Shown here: positions 1 to 8,831 of the stretch, piece by piece | Position numbering within the stretch: position 1 is the stretch's first letter | How the letters are laid out: the number at the start of each line of letters is the position of its first letter | From: Streptomyces sp. E2N166 | Lineage (GTDB): Bacteria > Actinomycetota > Actinomycetes > Streptomycetales > Streptomycetaceae | DNA length: 38,851 bases | Assembly (NCBI RefSeq): GCF_003671715.1 | Contig: NZ_RAIF01000027.1 | Span: 114,814 to 153,664, forward strand | Direction: 5' to 3' | Notes under the pieces: generated by a model | Told to the model about the DNA's origin: nothing | Database searches by the model: none | The model's input: only the letters and a program-made list of their open reading frames with translations | Program-made: the position numbers and the translations under genes

Positions 1-414
1 GGCGGCGGCGAGAACAGCCCGGGCGGCCAGGACACCGCCACCCGGACACCCTCCTCCCCGCGCGCCGTCCCCGCCCGTTACACCGGCACGTGGGAGGGCC
101 AGGCCGTCGCCGTCGAGGGCAACCTGCCCCTGGGCACCTTCCGCCTGACCGTCCGCGAGGCCGAGGTGGGCGAGAAGCTGGGCACCCTGCGCCACACCGA
201 CCTCTTCGGCGGCACCTGTGACGACGTACTGACCCTGAAGAAGGCGACGCAGAAGCAGGTCGTCGCGAGCGCCGTGGGAGCCGAGGGCAACCGCGAGGTC
301 TGCAACCAGGCCCTCCACACCGTCCGCCTCACACCCGTCGGCGACGACCTCCGGTACGAGTCCGACAGTAAGGACTCGGGGCGGCCGGAGGCGCGGTTGT
401 CGAAGGTCAAGTAG
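1..414 (+). CDS. C-terminal end of a probable Ser/Thr kinase-type surface protein (partial)
   Basis: The reading frame is open from the first base of the window to TAG at 412-414, so only the last 137 residues are present. It begins with a Gly/Pro/Thr/Ser-rich linker (about residues 1-24). A compact beta-rich domain follows, starting RYTGTWEG, with two cysteines (in GGTCDD and REVCNQ) that could form a disulfide, and ending PEARLSKVK. From memory of Streptomyces proteins, this kind of tail is the extracellular domain of membrane-anchored Ser/Thr protein kinases, but no kinase residue lies in the window, so the kinase assignment is an inference. It converges on the EccC-like gene with 61 bp between the stops, and I see no strong terminator there. 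Confidence 0.6.
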   Translation, partial: GGGENSPGGQDTATRTPSSPRAVPARYTGTWEGQAVAVEGNLPLGTFRLTVREAEVGEKLGTLRHTDLFGGTCDDVLTLKKATQKQVVASAVGAEGNREVCNQALHTVRLTPVGDDLRYESDSKDSGRPEARLSKVK

Positions 415-475
415 GCGTCCGACCGGGCCTCTTGCCTCGCCCTCCGCCCCTTCGGCCGGCCCGAACCGCCGCCAC

Positions 476-3400
476 TCACCCCGGCACCACGACCGTACGC
501 AGCTCCCCGTCCCCGAGGTGCAGCATGCCCTTGCCGGGGGCGATCTGGCCGCCGACCATGCCGCGGGAGACGCGCAGGCCGATGAGATCGCCGCTGGAGG
601 ACTCCTGCGGGCAGAGCAGGATGCCGCGGCGGGCCTTCTTGGCGTCGACCTGCCAGCCGGAGAAGCCGCTGCACACGTCCTCCTCGTCACCGGCGATGAC
701 GAGGGCGAGACCGCGTTCGGCGCCCCGGGAGACGATCTTCTTCATCTGGCTCTCGGCGTCGCAGTCCTCAAGGATCTCGCCGTCGTCGACGAGGACGGCG
801 ATCGGCTCCTCCAGGCTGGCCTGGTCGATGAGTTCCTCGAACTCGTCCTCGTCGATGTCGTCCCCGGTGAAGACCTTCAGCACGCCGTCCGCACCGTCCA
901 GTTGGCGCAACGGCGACTGGCGGGGCGCGGCGACGACGAGGCGGGTGCCCTGGGCGAGGAAGGAGTTCGCGACGTTCATCAGCACCGTGGAGCGGCCCGA
1001 CTTGGCCGGCCCCGCGATGACGAACGCCGGTACGCCGTCCGCGAGGTCGGGGCCGAAGCCGACGATCTCGTCGCCGCCGATGCCGACCATCGCCCACAGC
1101 TTGGAACGGGACGCCTCCGGGTCGCGCAGCTCCCAGGCCTCGGTGAAGGAGATACGGCTGGGCAGGCTGTCCACGCGGAACGGGCGCCGGGCGCGCGGCA
1201 CACCCGCGTCCCGGGCCGCGGCCGCCTCGCCGATCGCGGTGATCGCCGCCGCCTGCCCCTGACCGGTGGTGTCCTCGGCGAGCAGCGCGAACTGCGTCTC
1301 CGTACCGGCCTCGTTGCGGAAGGCGCGGCCCGGCGGGATCTCCTCGGGCACCTTGCGGGTCGGGATGCCGAGCGAGGAGAAGTCGCTGCGGTCGGCGAGA
1401 CGCAGGCCGTACTTGTCCTCGGTGAGCGTCGCGATACGCCCGACGAGGAGCGTGCGGTCACCCGTGAGCACCAGGTGGATACCGACGCTGGCGCCCTCCC
1501 GCATCATCGTCTGCAACTCGTCGGTGAGCGAGCCGTGGTCGACCTCGCCGAGGGTGGGCACCCAGCCCTCCCAGCGGTCCAGCAGCACCACGATGTGCGG
1601 CAGCCGCTCGTCCTCCGCCACCGCGGCCCGCTGCTCACCGATGTCGGCGAAGCCCTTGTCGGCCAGCAGATCCTGCCGCCGGGACAGCTCACCCTTGAGC
1701 CGGTTGACGAGCCGCACCACCCGCTCGGTCTGGTTGCGGCCGACGACCGCGCCGCAGTGCGGCAGCCGGGTCAGCGCGTTGAGGGCGCCGTTGCCGCAGT
1801 CGATGCCGTACAGGTGCACGTCGGCCACGGAGTGCGTACGGGCCAGCGAACCGGCGATGGTGCGCAGCACCTGCGACCGGCCGCTGCGCGGGGCGCCGCC
1901 GATCATCAGGTGGCCGAAGCTCGCGAAGTCGACCACGACCGGGCGGCGCGCCTGGTCGGAGGGCAGGTCCTCGATGCCGAACGGGGCGGGCGGCAGCTTG
2001 CCCGGCGCGGCACCGGCGAGGGCCGGGACCTCGATCTCGTCCAGCAGCAGCGTCTCGTCGAGCGCCGGCAGCCAGGGGCTGTGCTGGGCCGGGATGCCGA
2101 GCGAGCTGTTGGCGTCGCGCACCGCGTCGACCAGCACCTTGAGGTCGGTGATCTCGTCGTCCTCGCGGGACTCGGTCTTCGGCTTCGCGAGCGCGGCCCG
2201 GCCCAGGTCCTCCCACCCCAGCGGCCCGACCCAGGGCGCGAGCGCGGCCGGGTCGGCGGCACCGGGCCGCCGGCCCCCGACCCGCCCCGACTGGAAGGGA
2301 ACGAGGGAGGAGTGACCGAGCCGCACGTAGGCGCGGCCCGGGGTGCTCTTGGAGATGTGCCCGGCCTCCGGGGAGTCGATGACGTCGCTCGACTCGCCGC
2401 CGTCGGTCACGCGCAGCGCGATACGGAGGTTGGTGTTGGCGCGGATCTCGGGCGAGACGACACCGCTCGGCCGCTGCGTGGCGAGCAGCAGATGGATACC
2501 GAGGGACCGCCCTCGCTGGGCGATGTTCACGAGCCCGGTCACGAAGTCGGGCAGGTCCCGCACCATGGACGCGAACTCGTCGATGACGATGAGCAGCCGG
2601 GGCACGGGAGCATGCGAGGGGTCTCGTCTGACGAGGTCCTGATAGTCCTCGATGTCCTTGGCGTCGGCGGCGGCGAGGATGTGCTCGCGCCGCTTCAGCT
2701 CGGCGCCCAGCGACTCCAGGGCGCGCTCGACGAGGTGCGCGTCGAGGTCGGTGACCATGCCGACGGTGTGCGGCAGCTTCACGCAGTCCTTGAACGCGGA
2801 CCCGCCCTTGTAGTCGACGAGGACGAAGGTCATGTTCTCCGGCGTGTTCGCGACGGCCAGCGCCGCCACGATGGTCTGCAGCAACTCCGACTTACCCGAA
2901 CCGGTCGTACCGGCGATGAGCCCGTGCGGCCCGTCCTTGCGCATGTCGATGCCGAAGGGACCGTCGTACGACTCACCGATGACGGCCATCGTCGACTGCC
3001 CGCCCATCCGCCAGCGCGCGCTGATCGCGTCGGCCGTCGGCGGCTCCAGCTGGAGCACGTCGAGGAGCCGGCTGGAACCGGGCAGCGCGGAGTCCTCGGT
3101 CTCGCCGCTGATGTCCCGCAGCGCGGACAGCGAACGCGTGAGCCGCAGACACCAGGCAGGGGTCACGAAGTCGGGCCGCACGTTCGCGATCCGCTCGGCA
3201 CCCGCCTCCTCCACCCGCAGCCGCAGCTTCTCGGTCCGCGCCCGCTGCTCGGGCTGCGCGGCGGCCCCGGTGTGCCAGGCCTGGAAGGACGGAAACCCAC
3301 CGGCGACCGGCTGCGCCTGCTGCTGCTCGCCCTCCTGCCGCCGCCCCGTCTCCTCGGCCTTGGGCTCGGCGACGACGAACGCCTGGCACTCACCGGGCAG

Positions 3401-5134
3401 GAACCGCTCCTCGGCGTCGAGGCAGACGGCGTACATGGACACGGACGGCCCTTCGCGCAGCAGCCGTACGACCCCGGGCAGGGACCGCAACCGCCGCGAC
3501 CCGTCCCATACGACGACGATGTCGGGATCGCTGAAGGTCGACGCCTGCCCGCTGCCGCCCTTCTGCTGGGCGGCCTTCCTGCGCGCGTCGAGGATCTGCG
3601 TCAGCTCACCGATGCGGGCGCCGACGGTCTCGGCGTCGGTGCCGATGAGGATGTTGACGTCCTGGCCGCCCGAGGGCCGGCAGTGCGGCAGCCAGCGCAC
3701 CCAGTCCCACTCGGCCTGGGCGGAGTTCTCGCTCAGTACGTAGAACTGCACGTCCATGGGGCTGTGCAGCGCGGCGGTCTGCGCGACGGCCCAACGCCCC
3801 AGCGACCGGGCGGAGTCGCCGGGCCCCGCGATGCCGATGACACCGAGGCCGCGCAGGGAGAGGGCGACGGGAGCGTCCTCGATCTTCCAGGTGACCTGCC
3901 GGCGGTGGTCGTCCTGCTCGGGATCGTCGAGCACGACCTCGGAGGGCAACTGCCCCGTGCCGAACCTCAGCAGCAGATGATCCCGGTCCGTCCGCCGCCG
4001 CTCCCACAACCGGGTCCGGGGGCCCGTCCCCACCGACAGCACGACCGCCGGATCGGGGATGGCATGCCGCCGGTCGTTCCGCTCGGTGACGAGCGCGTCC
4101 TGCGCGTCCTTCTCGATCCGCTCCTTCTGCTCCTCGTACTCCTTGACCTGCTTGGCGTGGGACTTGCGCCCGTGCTTCTTGTCGTTGAAGTAGTTGGCGA
4201 AGAGCAGAATGGGACTGAGTCCCGCCATGATCAGGTAGTACCAGCGCCCGAAGATCGCCACGGCCACGACCGCGCCGACGATCGGCGTGAACGCCATCAG
4301 CCAGGGCAGCGGCCGGGGTTCGTACTCCCGGGGCGACGACGGCAGCCGGAAGTTGGTCTGCCGCTCCGGCGGGCGCAGCCGGGGCGGCCTGTTGTAGTCG
4401 AGCCCGACACCGTCCTCGGACCACTTCAGCGCCGCGTTGGGCGGCGAGTACCGGGCGAGTTCGAGCAGCGAGTTCCCGACCGCTATCTGAGCCCCGAGCG
4501 GCCACTCGTCCCGGCCCCGGCCCTTGTCCCGTTCCTTGTCCCGTTCCTTGGCGCGATCCCTGTCCCGCCCCTTGTCCCGCCCCTTCTCCCCGTCCTTGTC
4601 CGGGTCCGTCATGGGCTCGCCGTCGAGGGTGACGCCCTCCTTGTCGGAGTGCACGGCGACCTTGCAGGTGCCGTCGGTGGCCACGGATAGCGTGAGAGCA
4701 CGCGTGTCGACTTCCGGATCGTCGACACGGATGTACGCCGCCGCCCCGCTGCCGATGTCGTACTTCCCCACGCCGAGCCGGTGCACGAACCCGGCGCCCG
4801 GCCCGCCGACCACACGCAACTCGACCAGCCCGCTGGGCTCCCCGGGCAGGCATCCCGACGGATCCTGGAGCGAGACGACCGCGCCTTCGCGAAGGGGCGA
4901 CCCGATGACCGTGGCCGACGGATCGACGGGATACCCGTCGACGTAGACGAGCGGCGCGTTGCCCGCGCCACCCTGCCGCTGATGCCCGATGGGAATGACC
5001 TGCGCACCCGCGACGCCGACCTGCTTGGCCAGCTCCTCGGCGATGTCCCCCACGGTGGACTCGGGATCGGCATCGAGCACGACGTCGGCGGTGCCCCCGC
5101 CGAACGGGTCGACGACGGTCAGGCTCAGTCGCAC
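476..5134 (-). CDS. eccC: EccC/EssC-type FtsK/SpoIIIE secretion ATPase (T7SS core)
   Basis: This 1552-residue membrane ATPase should energise and select substrates for type VII (WXG100) secretion. The start is GTG at 5134, preceded by GGGGAGG at a good distance; the frame is open further upstream but without such a site. In order it has: a ubiquitin-like N-terminal domain (about 1-90); an FHA-like domain (about 105-230); a Lys/Asp/Arg/Glu repeat-like linker; two membrane helices (about 272-313); and three FtsK-type ATPase domains. The first has an intact Walker A (GTTGSGKS, about 741) and Walker B (LLIVIDEF, about 846). The second and third P-loops read GGAPRSGRS (about 1078) and AGPAKSGRS (about 1373), so the catalytic Lys is Arg in both. 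The FHA plus three-ATPase plan resembles Firmicute EssC more than the split mycobacterial EccCa/EccCb. It is divergent from a WXG100 gene; EccB, EccD, EccE and mycosin genes are not in the window. Confidence 0.93.
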   Translation of the reverse strand: MRLSLTVVDPFGGGTADVVLDADPESTVGDIAEELAKQVGVAGAQVIPIGHQRQGGAGNAPLVYVDGYPVDPSATVIGSPLREGAVVSLQDPSGCLPGEPSGLVELRVVGGPGAGFVHRLGVGKYDIGSGAAAYIRVDDPEVDTRALTLSVATDGTCKVAVHSDKEGVTLDGEPMTDPDKDGEKGRDKGRDRDRAKERDKERDKGRGRDEWPLGAQIAVGNSLLELARYSPPNAALKWSEDGVGLDYNRPPRLRPPERQTNFRLPSSPREYEPRPLPWLMAFTPIVGAVVAVAIFGRWYYLIMAGLSPILLFANYFNDKKHGRKSHAKQVKEYEEQKERIEKDAQDALVTERNDRRHAIPDPAVVLSVGTGPRTRLWERRRTDRDHLLLRFGTGQLPSEVVLDDPEQDDHRRQVTWKIEDAPVALSLRGLGVIGIAGPGDSARSLGRWAVAQTAALHSPMDVQFYVLSENSAQAEWDWVRWLPHCRPSGGQDVNILIGTDAETVGARIGELTQILDARRKAAQQKGGSGQASTFSDPDIVVVWDGSRRLRSLPGVVRLLREGPSVSMYAVCLDAEERFLPGECQAFVVAEPKAEETGRRQEGEQQQAQPVAGGFPSFQAWHTGAAAQPEQRARTEKLRLRVEEAGAERIANVRPDFVTPAWCLRLTRSLSALRDISGETEDSALPGSSRLLDVLQLEPPTADAISARWRMGGQSTMAVIGESYDGPFGIDMRKDGPHGLIAGTTGSGKSELLQTIVAALAVANTPENMTFVLVDYKGGSAFKDCVKLPHTVGMVTDLDAHLVERALESLGAELKRREHILAAADAKDIEDYQDLVRRDPSHAPVPRLLIVIDEFASMVRDLPDFVTGLVNIAQRGRSLGIHLLLATQRPSGVVSPEIRANTNLRIALRVTDGGESSDVIDSPEAGHISKSTPGRAYVRLGHSSLVPFQSGRVGGRRPGAADPAALAPWVGPLGWEDLGRAALAKPKTESREDDEITDLKVLVDAVRDANSSLGIPAQHSPWLPALDETLLLDEIEVPALAGAAPGKLPPAPFGIEDLPSDQARRPVVVDFASFGHLMIGGAPRSGRSQVLRTIAGSLARTHSVADVHLYGIDCGNGALNALTRLPHCGAVVGRNQTERVVRLVNRLKGELSRRQDLLADKGFADIGEQRAAVAEDERLPHIVVLLDRWEGWVPTLGEVDHGSLTDELQTMMREGASVGIHLVLTGDRTLLVGRIATLTEDKYGLRLADRSDFSSLGIPTRKVPEEIPPGRAFRNEAGTETQFALLAEDTTGQGQAAAITAIGEAAAARDAGVPRARRPFRVDSLPSRISFTEAWELRDPEASRSKLWAMVGIGGDEIVGFGPDLADGVPAFVIAGPAKSGRSTVLMNVANSFLAQGTRLVVAAPRQSPLRQLDGADGVLKVFTGDDIDEDEFEELIDQASLEEPIAVLVDDGEILEDCDAESQMKKIVSRGAERGLALVIAGDEEDVCSGFSGWQVDAKKARRGILLCPQESSSGDLIGLRVSRGMVGGQIAPGKGMLHLGDGELRTVVVPG

Positions 5135-5428
5135 GCTTGTCCTCCCCAAACGGCCCCTGCGGCCGCTTCCGCAACACGGCTCACAGTCCAAGCGACGATA
5201 TCCGTTGGGTGTCGCGGTGCGGCAACAGGGAGGTGACCGAACGTTCCCGAAGGCAATGCAGGGATGTGACACCACAAGCCACCCCCGTAAGCTGCTGCCT
5301 CAAGAGCGGAAGATCACACCGGTCGTTTCATGCGACACATGCGACCGGTTCGACCGGTGCGCCGGTCCGATCCGCAAACAAGGAGCCACGGGGGTTGGCC
5401 CTGCGGCGTTGTGAGAGGAAGCGGCTTC
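5135..5428. other. Intergenic region between divergent eccC and WXG100 genes
   Basis: This stretch of 294 bases must hold both the leftward promoter of the EccC-type gene and the rightward promoter of the WXG100 gene. It is less GC-rich than the flanking genes around 5200-5390 and contains several CGACCGG/CCGGTCG-like short repeats near 5318-5370. I see no convincing -35/-10 pair and no coding-like reading frame in it. Confidence 0.5.
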
Positions 5429-5731
5429 ATGGCCAAAGACCTTGACATCACATACCAGGACATGCGGGATGCGGCCAAGCATGTCGTGAAGGAGAAGGAA
5501 AAGCTCCAGGAAAAGCTCGACGGCCTCCGCAAGTACATCGCCAACCTGGTCGAGTCGGGTTACGTCACGAAGTCCTCCTCGAAGGCCTTCGACGAGAACT
5601 TCGACGAGTTCACCAAGGGCGCCAAGACCACCCTCGACGGCCTCGACGGCATGGGCGACTACCTGACCATGGCCGCCGACAAGTTCGAGCAGATCGACGA
5701 GGAACTGGCGAAGCAGGCGCGGAGCAAGTAG
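5429..5731 (+). CDS. WXG100 family protein (ESAT-6-like), variant without the Trp
   Basis: This 100-residue, entirely helical, charged protein has the length and hairpin pattern of WXG100 T7SS substrates. The turn where W-x-G is normally found reads LVESGYVTKSS (about residues 40-50), so the Trp is absent and a SGY turn is used, a variant I have seen in other actinobacterial WXG100 proteins. The tail carries FEQID, which fits the Y/F-xxx-D/E secretion signal placed after the second helix. The start is ATG at 5429 with GAGAGGAAG about 8 bases upstream; an in-frame ATG further up lacks a site. It is divergent from the EccC-type ATPase, which makes it the obvious candidate substrate or partner. 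It is not close in sequence to the three FxxxW hairpin proteins elsewhere in the window. Confidence 0.88.
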   Translation: MAKDLDITYQDMRDAAKHVVKEKEKLQEKLDGLRKYIANLVESGYVTKSSSKAFDENFDEFTKGAKTTLDGLDGMGDYLTMAADKFEQIDEELAKQARSK

Positions 5732-5981
5732 CGCCGGCGCGAGCTGGATGAGTGACGATGGGGCGGGGTGTGCGGCGAGCGTGCCCCGCCGCATCGTGCT
5801 CGGCGCGGGGGCGAAAACCCGCGCGCCGGACGCCCGTTCGGACGGCGATCAGCTCCAGCAGCGTCAACTCGTGCCGCGACCTCGCACATGCGGCGGACGT
5901 GAACGCGCAGCTCCATCTCATCCACGAGCGGATCATGCCGGCGTTCGGCTGAGAGCGGGGGCGCCGCGCCAGGGTGGCCGG
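5732..5981 (+). other. Non-genic stretch with possible coding relic
   Basis: No convincing gene fits here, but two short plus-strand stretches have strongly GC-biased third codon positions. One reads from ATG 5748 (MSDDGAGCAASVPRRIVLG...). The other is a different frame ending at TGA 5950-5952 (...NAQLHLIHERIMPAFG). Neither has a good ribosome binding site, and the coding bias changes frame near 5850, as expected for a frameshifted relic. The parent family is not recognised. Confidence 0.3.
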
Positions 5982-6629
5982 TCACCGATGAGCGGGAGGG
6001 TCCTCCGGTGGCGGCGGAACGGGCCGACCACCCAGTGAACGGGGCCGCTGTGCTCCGGCGTGCTGGTTCCCGCGCACGCCGAGGACGGCCGCGCGGAGCA
6101 CACACGCGGTGAAGGCGACGTTCGCCCCGGCCGCCGCCCAGACCCACTTGGCGACGTGAGGCGCGCTCCAACTGGGCGGTACCTCTCCTTCAGGATCGTG
6201 GAAGACCCGTACCCGATCTCCGGGCCGTGCGGCACGGCAGCCACCGGCCGGACCCGCGACGACGACGCCGTCGTTCCCGCGCAGCTCACAGGCCGAGTTG
6301 ACCCTGGTTTGCTCCCTGGAGACCACCACGGCGTCGATCCACGCGCCACGCTGTTGCAGGGCCCGGTCCTGGAACAGGAACAGGCCGAAAACGAAGAGCG
6401 CCGCGGTGGAGAGGAGGAACATCAGCGTCAAGACCATCCGCTGACCGGTGTGGACCGCGACGAGCCACAGCAGTCCGAGCGCCACCGCCAGGCCGGGAAG
6501 GACGAGCCAGCGGCCGACGAGCCCGGAGAGCATGGCGCCGTCGAGGGCGGCCAGGACGCCCACGCCCGCGTAGAAGCGCGGGGCGGAGTGCCGCCGTTCC
6601 AGGCGGTCGAGCCACGCGGGCCCCGCCAT
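5982..6629 (-). CDS. Membrane protein of the RGxWxDAVVV family (copy 1)
   Basis: 215 residues. The start ATG at 6629 overlaps the stop of the preceding gene as TGATG, so translation is probably coupled. It has four hydrophobic segments in the first half (about 18-100). A predicted extracytoplasmic beta domain follows with RGAWIDAVVV, CELRG, GGC and GDRVRVFHDP, then a final membrane helix (about 170-190) and a Pro-rich tail. The beta domain recurs in the products at 9022-9717 and 29088-29855, with two conserved cysteines (C-x-LR and G-x-C). The V-x-DP ending resembles DUF3592-type membrane proteins, which is a comparison from memory. Function is unknown; it is the last gene of a four-gene minus-strand run. 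Confidence 0.85.
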   Translation of the reverse strand: MAGPAWLDRLERRHSAPRFYAGVGVLAALDGAMLSGLVGRWLVLPGLAVALGLLWLVAVHTGQRMVLTLMFLLSTAALFVFGLFLFQDRALQQRGAWIDAVVVSREQTRVNSACELRGNDGVVVAGPAGGCRAARPGDRVRVFHDPEGEVPPSWSAPHVAKWVWAAAGANVAFTACVLRAAVLGVRGNQHAGAQRPRSLGGRPVPPPPEDPPAHR

Positions 6630-7396
6630 CAGCGGGTGGTGAGGACGGGCCAGGTCTTCTCCTCCGAGATCCTCGCCCGGGCTTCTCGCAGCGCCCACGT
6701 GTAGTGCCGCAACCCCTTGCCCACGCCCCACAGGCCGACGGCGGCGATCGCGGCGCCGGCGCCCGCCACAGCCACCTGGGTGTAGGCACCGCCGTCCTTC
6801 TGGCCGAGGTCTCCCGCCAGGGCGACGAGGACCAGGACGGTCCCGGCCAGGAGCGGCGCGACTGGCGCCATCATCCACATGAGCGACTTGCCGGACAGGA
6901 ACACCAGGTATCGGCGCCCGTCCAGCGGAACCGTGTTCTTCCAGGGCTGCCCCGCGCGCATCAGGTCCCACGTCGAGGCGAGGGGCTGCGGGATGTTTCC
7001 GGGAGGCAGCGCGCGGGCCGGGGGCAGGCGGTCGAGCGCCGTCCACGCCTCCAGCAGCCGATGCGCGGCGCGGCCCCGCCGTACCACGCGCCCGAACGCC
7101 ACGGCGGCCACTCCCACTGCCAGGAGCGAGACGACCACAAGCAAGGCGGTCACGAACAGGTCCGCGCCCTCGGGATCGTCCAGGTCGAGGTACCAGCCGA
7201 GCCCCACCCACGCCAGGAGCCAGCCGCCCGCGATCACCGCCGTGGCCAGCCAGGCCCACAGCATGTTCCGCAGCGCCATACTGCGCGGGGCCAGGACGTC
7301 CGTCGCGGCGGCCCGGGCGGTCAGGAGCGCAGCGCGGTCGTACCAGCTCAGTGTCCGCGGGTCCGGGGGGAGGTCCGGCGGGTTTCCGGGGTTCAT
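6629..7396 (-). CDS. Multi-pass membrane protein, unknown function
   Basis: 255 residues. ATG at 7396 overlaps the upstream stop as ATGA, and its own stop overlaps the next start, so it lies inside a coupled operon. The N-terminus is Pro-rich (PGNPPDLPPDPR). Two membrane segments lie near residues 45-70 and 80-102. A cytoplasmic middle section of about 70 residues follows, then two or more further membrane segments near 175-195 and 205-225, and a basic tail. I recognise no family. Its position between a small alpha/beta partner gene and an RGxWxDAVVV membrane gene suggests it is a membrane component of the accessory module, perhaps the counterpart of the membrane protein at 26492-27814 in module 2. 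Confidence 0.85.
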   Translation of the reverse strand: MNPGNPPDLPPDPRTLSWYDRAALLTARAAATDVLAPRSMALRNMLWAWLATAVIAGGWLLAWVGLGWYLDLDDPEGADLFVTALLVVVSLLAVGVAAVAFGRVVRRGRAAHRLLEAWTALDRLPPARALPPGNIPQPLASTWDLMRAGQPWKNTVPLDGRRYLVFLSGKSLMWMMAPVAPLLAGTVLVLVALAGDLGQKDGGAYTQVAVAGAGAAIAAVGLWGVGKGLRHYTWALREARARISEEKTWPVLTTR

Positions 7397-8097
7397 GACG
7401 ACGCACCGTCCTCGGCGGGTTCCGGTTGTTCGAGAAAGGTCGACTTCCCGGCGATGAGGGCCACGATGCTGGCCATGGACAGCACCTGCTCGGCGTCCAG
7501 GCAGGTACCCACGACCATGAGACCGCGACCGCCACCGGGAGGGCAGGCCAGACAGACGGCGAGTCCGAGCTTCGCCAGAGGGCGGGCCGCCCCTGCCGTC
7601 GCGGGTTCCGGAAAGAGTTCCGTCCTGTCGGCCGAGAGCAGTTCCGGCTGGGAGATGATCCCCATGCCGATCCCCATCTCGGTGGGAAAGGACTCGGTGT
7701 ACACCTGCCGCCCCCGCAGTTCCTGCCCGAAGTGCCGCGCGAGCACCTCGCCGAGGTCGACGTCCTGGTTGACCGTGGGCACCTCGACGACTCCGGCGCT
7801 GATCTGCCACACGGCCCTGCCGTATTCGCCTTCCGGTACCGCGACGACACCGTGGGTGATCACGCCTTGAGTGAGGAGGACCCGCCGCCAGGCCATCAGC
7901 GCGTCGGTGTACGCCTGACGCGGCCCGGCGGCCTTGTGCGGGTAGCTCCGGTTGATCAGGTCGGCGCAGCGGGTCCGCGCGGCCTCCTCGTCGTCGCCGT
8001 CGGTGAGCAGGTCCAACCAGTCGGTCGGCGCGTACAGCAGGACGGAACCGAGCGGGTGCCGCAGCGCGGAGACGTCAAGAGGCGGGGAGGCAGTCAT
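7393..8097 (-). CDS. Soluble alpha/beta accessory protein of the WxG module
   Basis: 234 residues with no signal peptide or membrane segment, starting at ATG 8097; no strong ribosome site is visible. It contains an acidic helical N-terminal part, a central beta section (GVITHGVVAVPEGEYG) and a C-terminal strand-helix unit (GLMVVGTCLDAEQVLSMASIVALIAG). That architecture and ending resemble the products at 9796-10545, 27811-28449, 28458-29051 and 30302-30907. Each of these sits just behind a large WxG-domain gene. A chaperone or partner role for T7SS-like cargo, comparable in position to EspG-type chaperones, is possible but only an inference. Its stop overlaps the next start by four bases. Confidence 0.82.
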   Translation of the reverse strand: MTASPPLDVSALRHPLGSVLLYAPTDWLDLLTDGDDEEAARTRCADLINRSYPHKAAGPRQAYTDALMAWRRVLLTQGVITHGVVAVPEGEYGRAVWQISAGVVEVPTVNQDVDLGEVLARHFGQELRGRQVYTESFPTEMGIGMGIISQPELLSADRTELFPEPATAGAARPLAKLGLAVCLACPPGGGRGLMVVGTCLDAEQVLSMASIVALIAGKSTFLEQPEPAEDGASS

Positions 8098-8166
8098 GTC
8101 AGGCCATTCTGAACGTACGGTCGATGGGCGCGTGCGTCCGGGGCCGTCCGCCGGCCACGTGCGGGA

Positions 8167-8820
8167 TCACGTCTTGTCCCGGAGGGGCGCAGGCGTGAGG
8201 GAGTCGGGCCACACATCCTCGCCCCGCCCCTTCGTCTGGTCACCCGGGACGACGTACTTCCCGAGGTCCCACATCAGCTGTGCCCCACCGCCGGGGCCGA
8301 GAGCGGCGGTGTTGGCCCCCCAGTTGGCACCGAACTGGGCGACCTTCAGTCCGAACTCGGCTCCCTCCAGGACGTGGCCGGGCTGTGTGAGGACCCCGCG
8401 GAAGAAGCCGAAGGGCGAGGCTCCGGCCATTTTGCCCAGCTGGCTGCCGATCTTGTAGGCGCCGAATCCGAAGGTCAGCGCGGCGGCGTCGGCGATCACT
8501 GTCGGGTCCGTCAGCGCGTCGACGAAGCTTCCGGACTCCCCGACCTTCTGCAGGTAGTGGGACCCCAGGGCGACCGCGCCGAGGATCAGTGCCGGTGCGG
8601 CCAGAAACTGCAGCCCGGGGACGAGCGATAGCAGGCCGAGTACGGTGCTGGCGAAACCGGCGATGTTGCCGATGATCTCGAAGACCCAGGCATACTCCTT
8701 GAGGAAGTCCTTGAGTTCGTCGAGGATCGCCTCGCCCAGTTCGGCAGCCATCTGCGCGAAGTCCGCGATGGCCTCGCCTATCTTGTCCCAGATGCCCGGC
8801 TCGTTGGGCGCGATGTCCAT
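8167..8820 (-). pseudogene. Large WxG-module protein lacking its N-terminal domain (probably truncated)
   Basis: 217 residues from ATG 8820. The sequence matches only the second half of the large proteins at 10542-11891 and 25071-26495: an amphipathic helix after NEPGIWDKIGEAI, hydrophobic segments (IIGNIAGFASTVLGLLSLV, FLAAPALILGAVALG), an ADAAALTFGFGAYKIG section and a GANWGANTAALGPGGG tail. The N-terminal coiled-coil with the DPxPGD and W-x-G motifs is missing. An in-frame TAG lies about 30 bases upstream, there is no good ribosome site, and the plus-strand remnant of a GntR gene begins 12 bases upstream. I read it as the surviving 3' part of a gene cut by recombination, though expression of the short form cannot be excluded. 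Confidence 0.65.
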
Positions 8821-8831
8821 CGCGTGCTTGA

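Noticed and set aside
423..463. Possible terminator between the converging kinase-like and EccC genes (CGGGCC ... GGCCCG)
   Set aside because: The arms are six bases with a loop of about 28 bases and no U-tract, so it is too weak to call.
518..4690. A very long open frame antisense to the EccC-type gene
   Set aside because: It is a product of the extreme GC3 bias of the real gene: its translation is Leu/Arg/Gly/Asp-rich without domains, while the minus strand has clear FtsK motifs.
6060..7870. Long plus-strand open frames over 6060-6704, 6704-7870 and 7426-8112
   Set aside because: They mirror three coupled minus-strand genes with membrane helices and overlapping stop/start codons. The plus-strand products are Arg/Gly/His-rich and lack structure.
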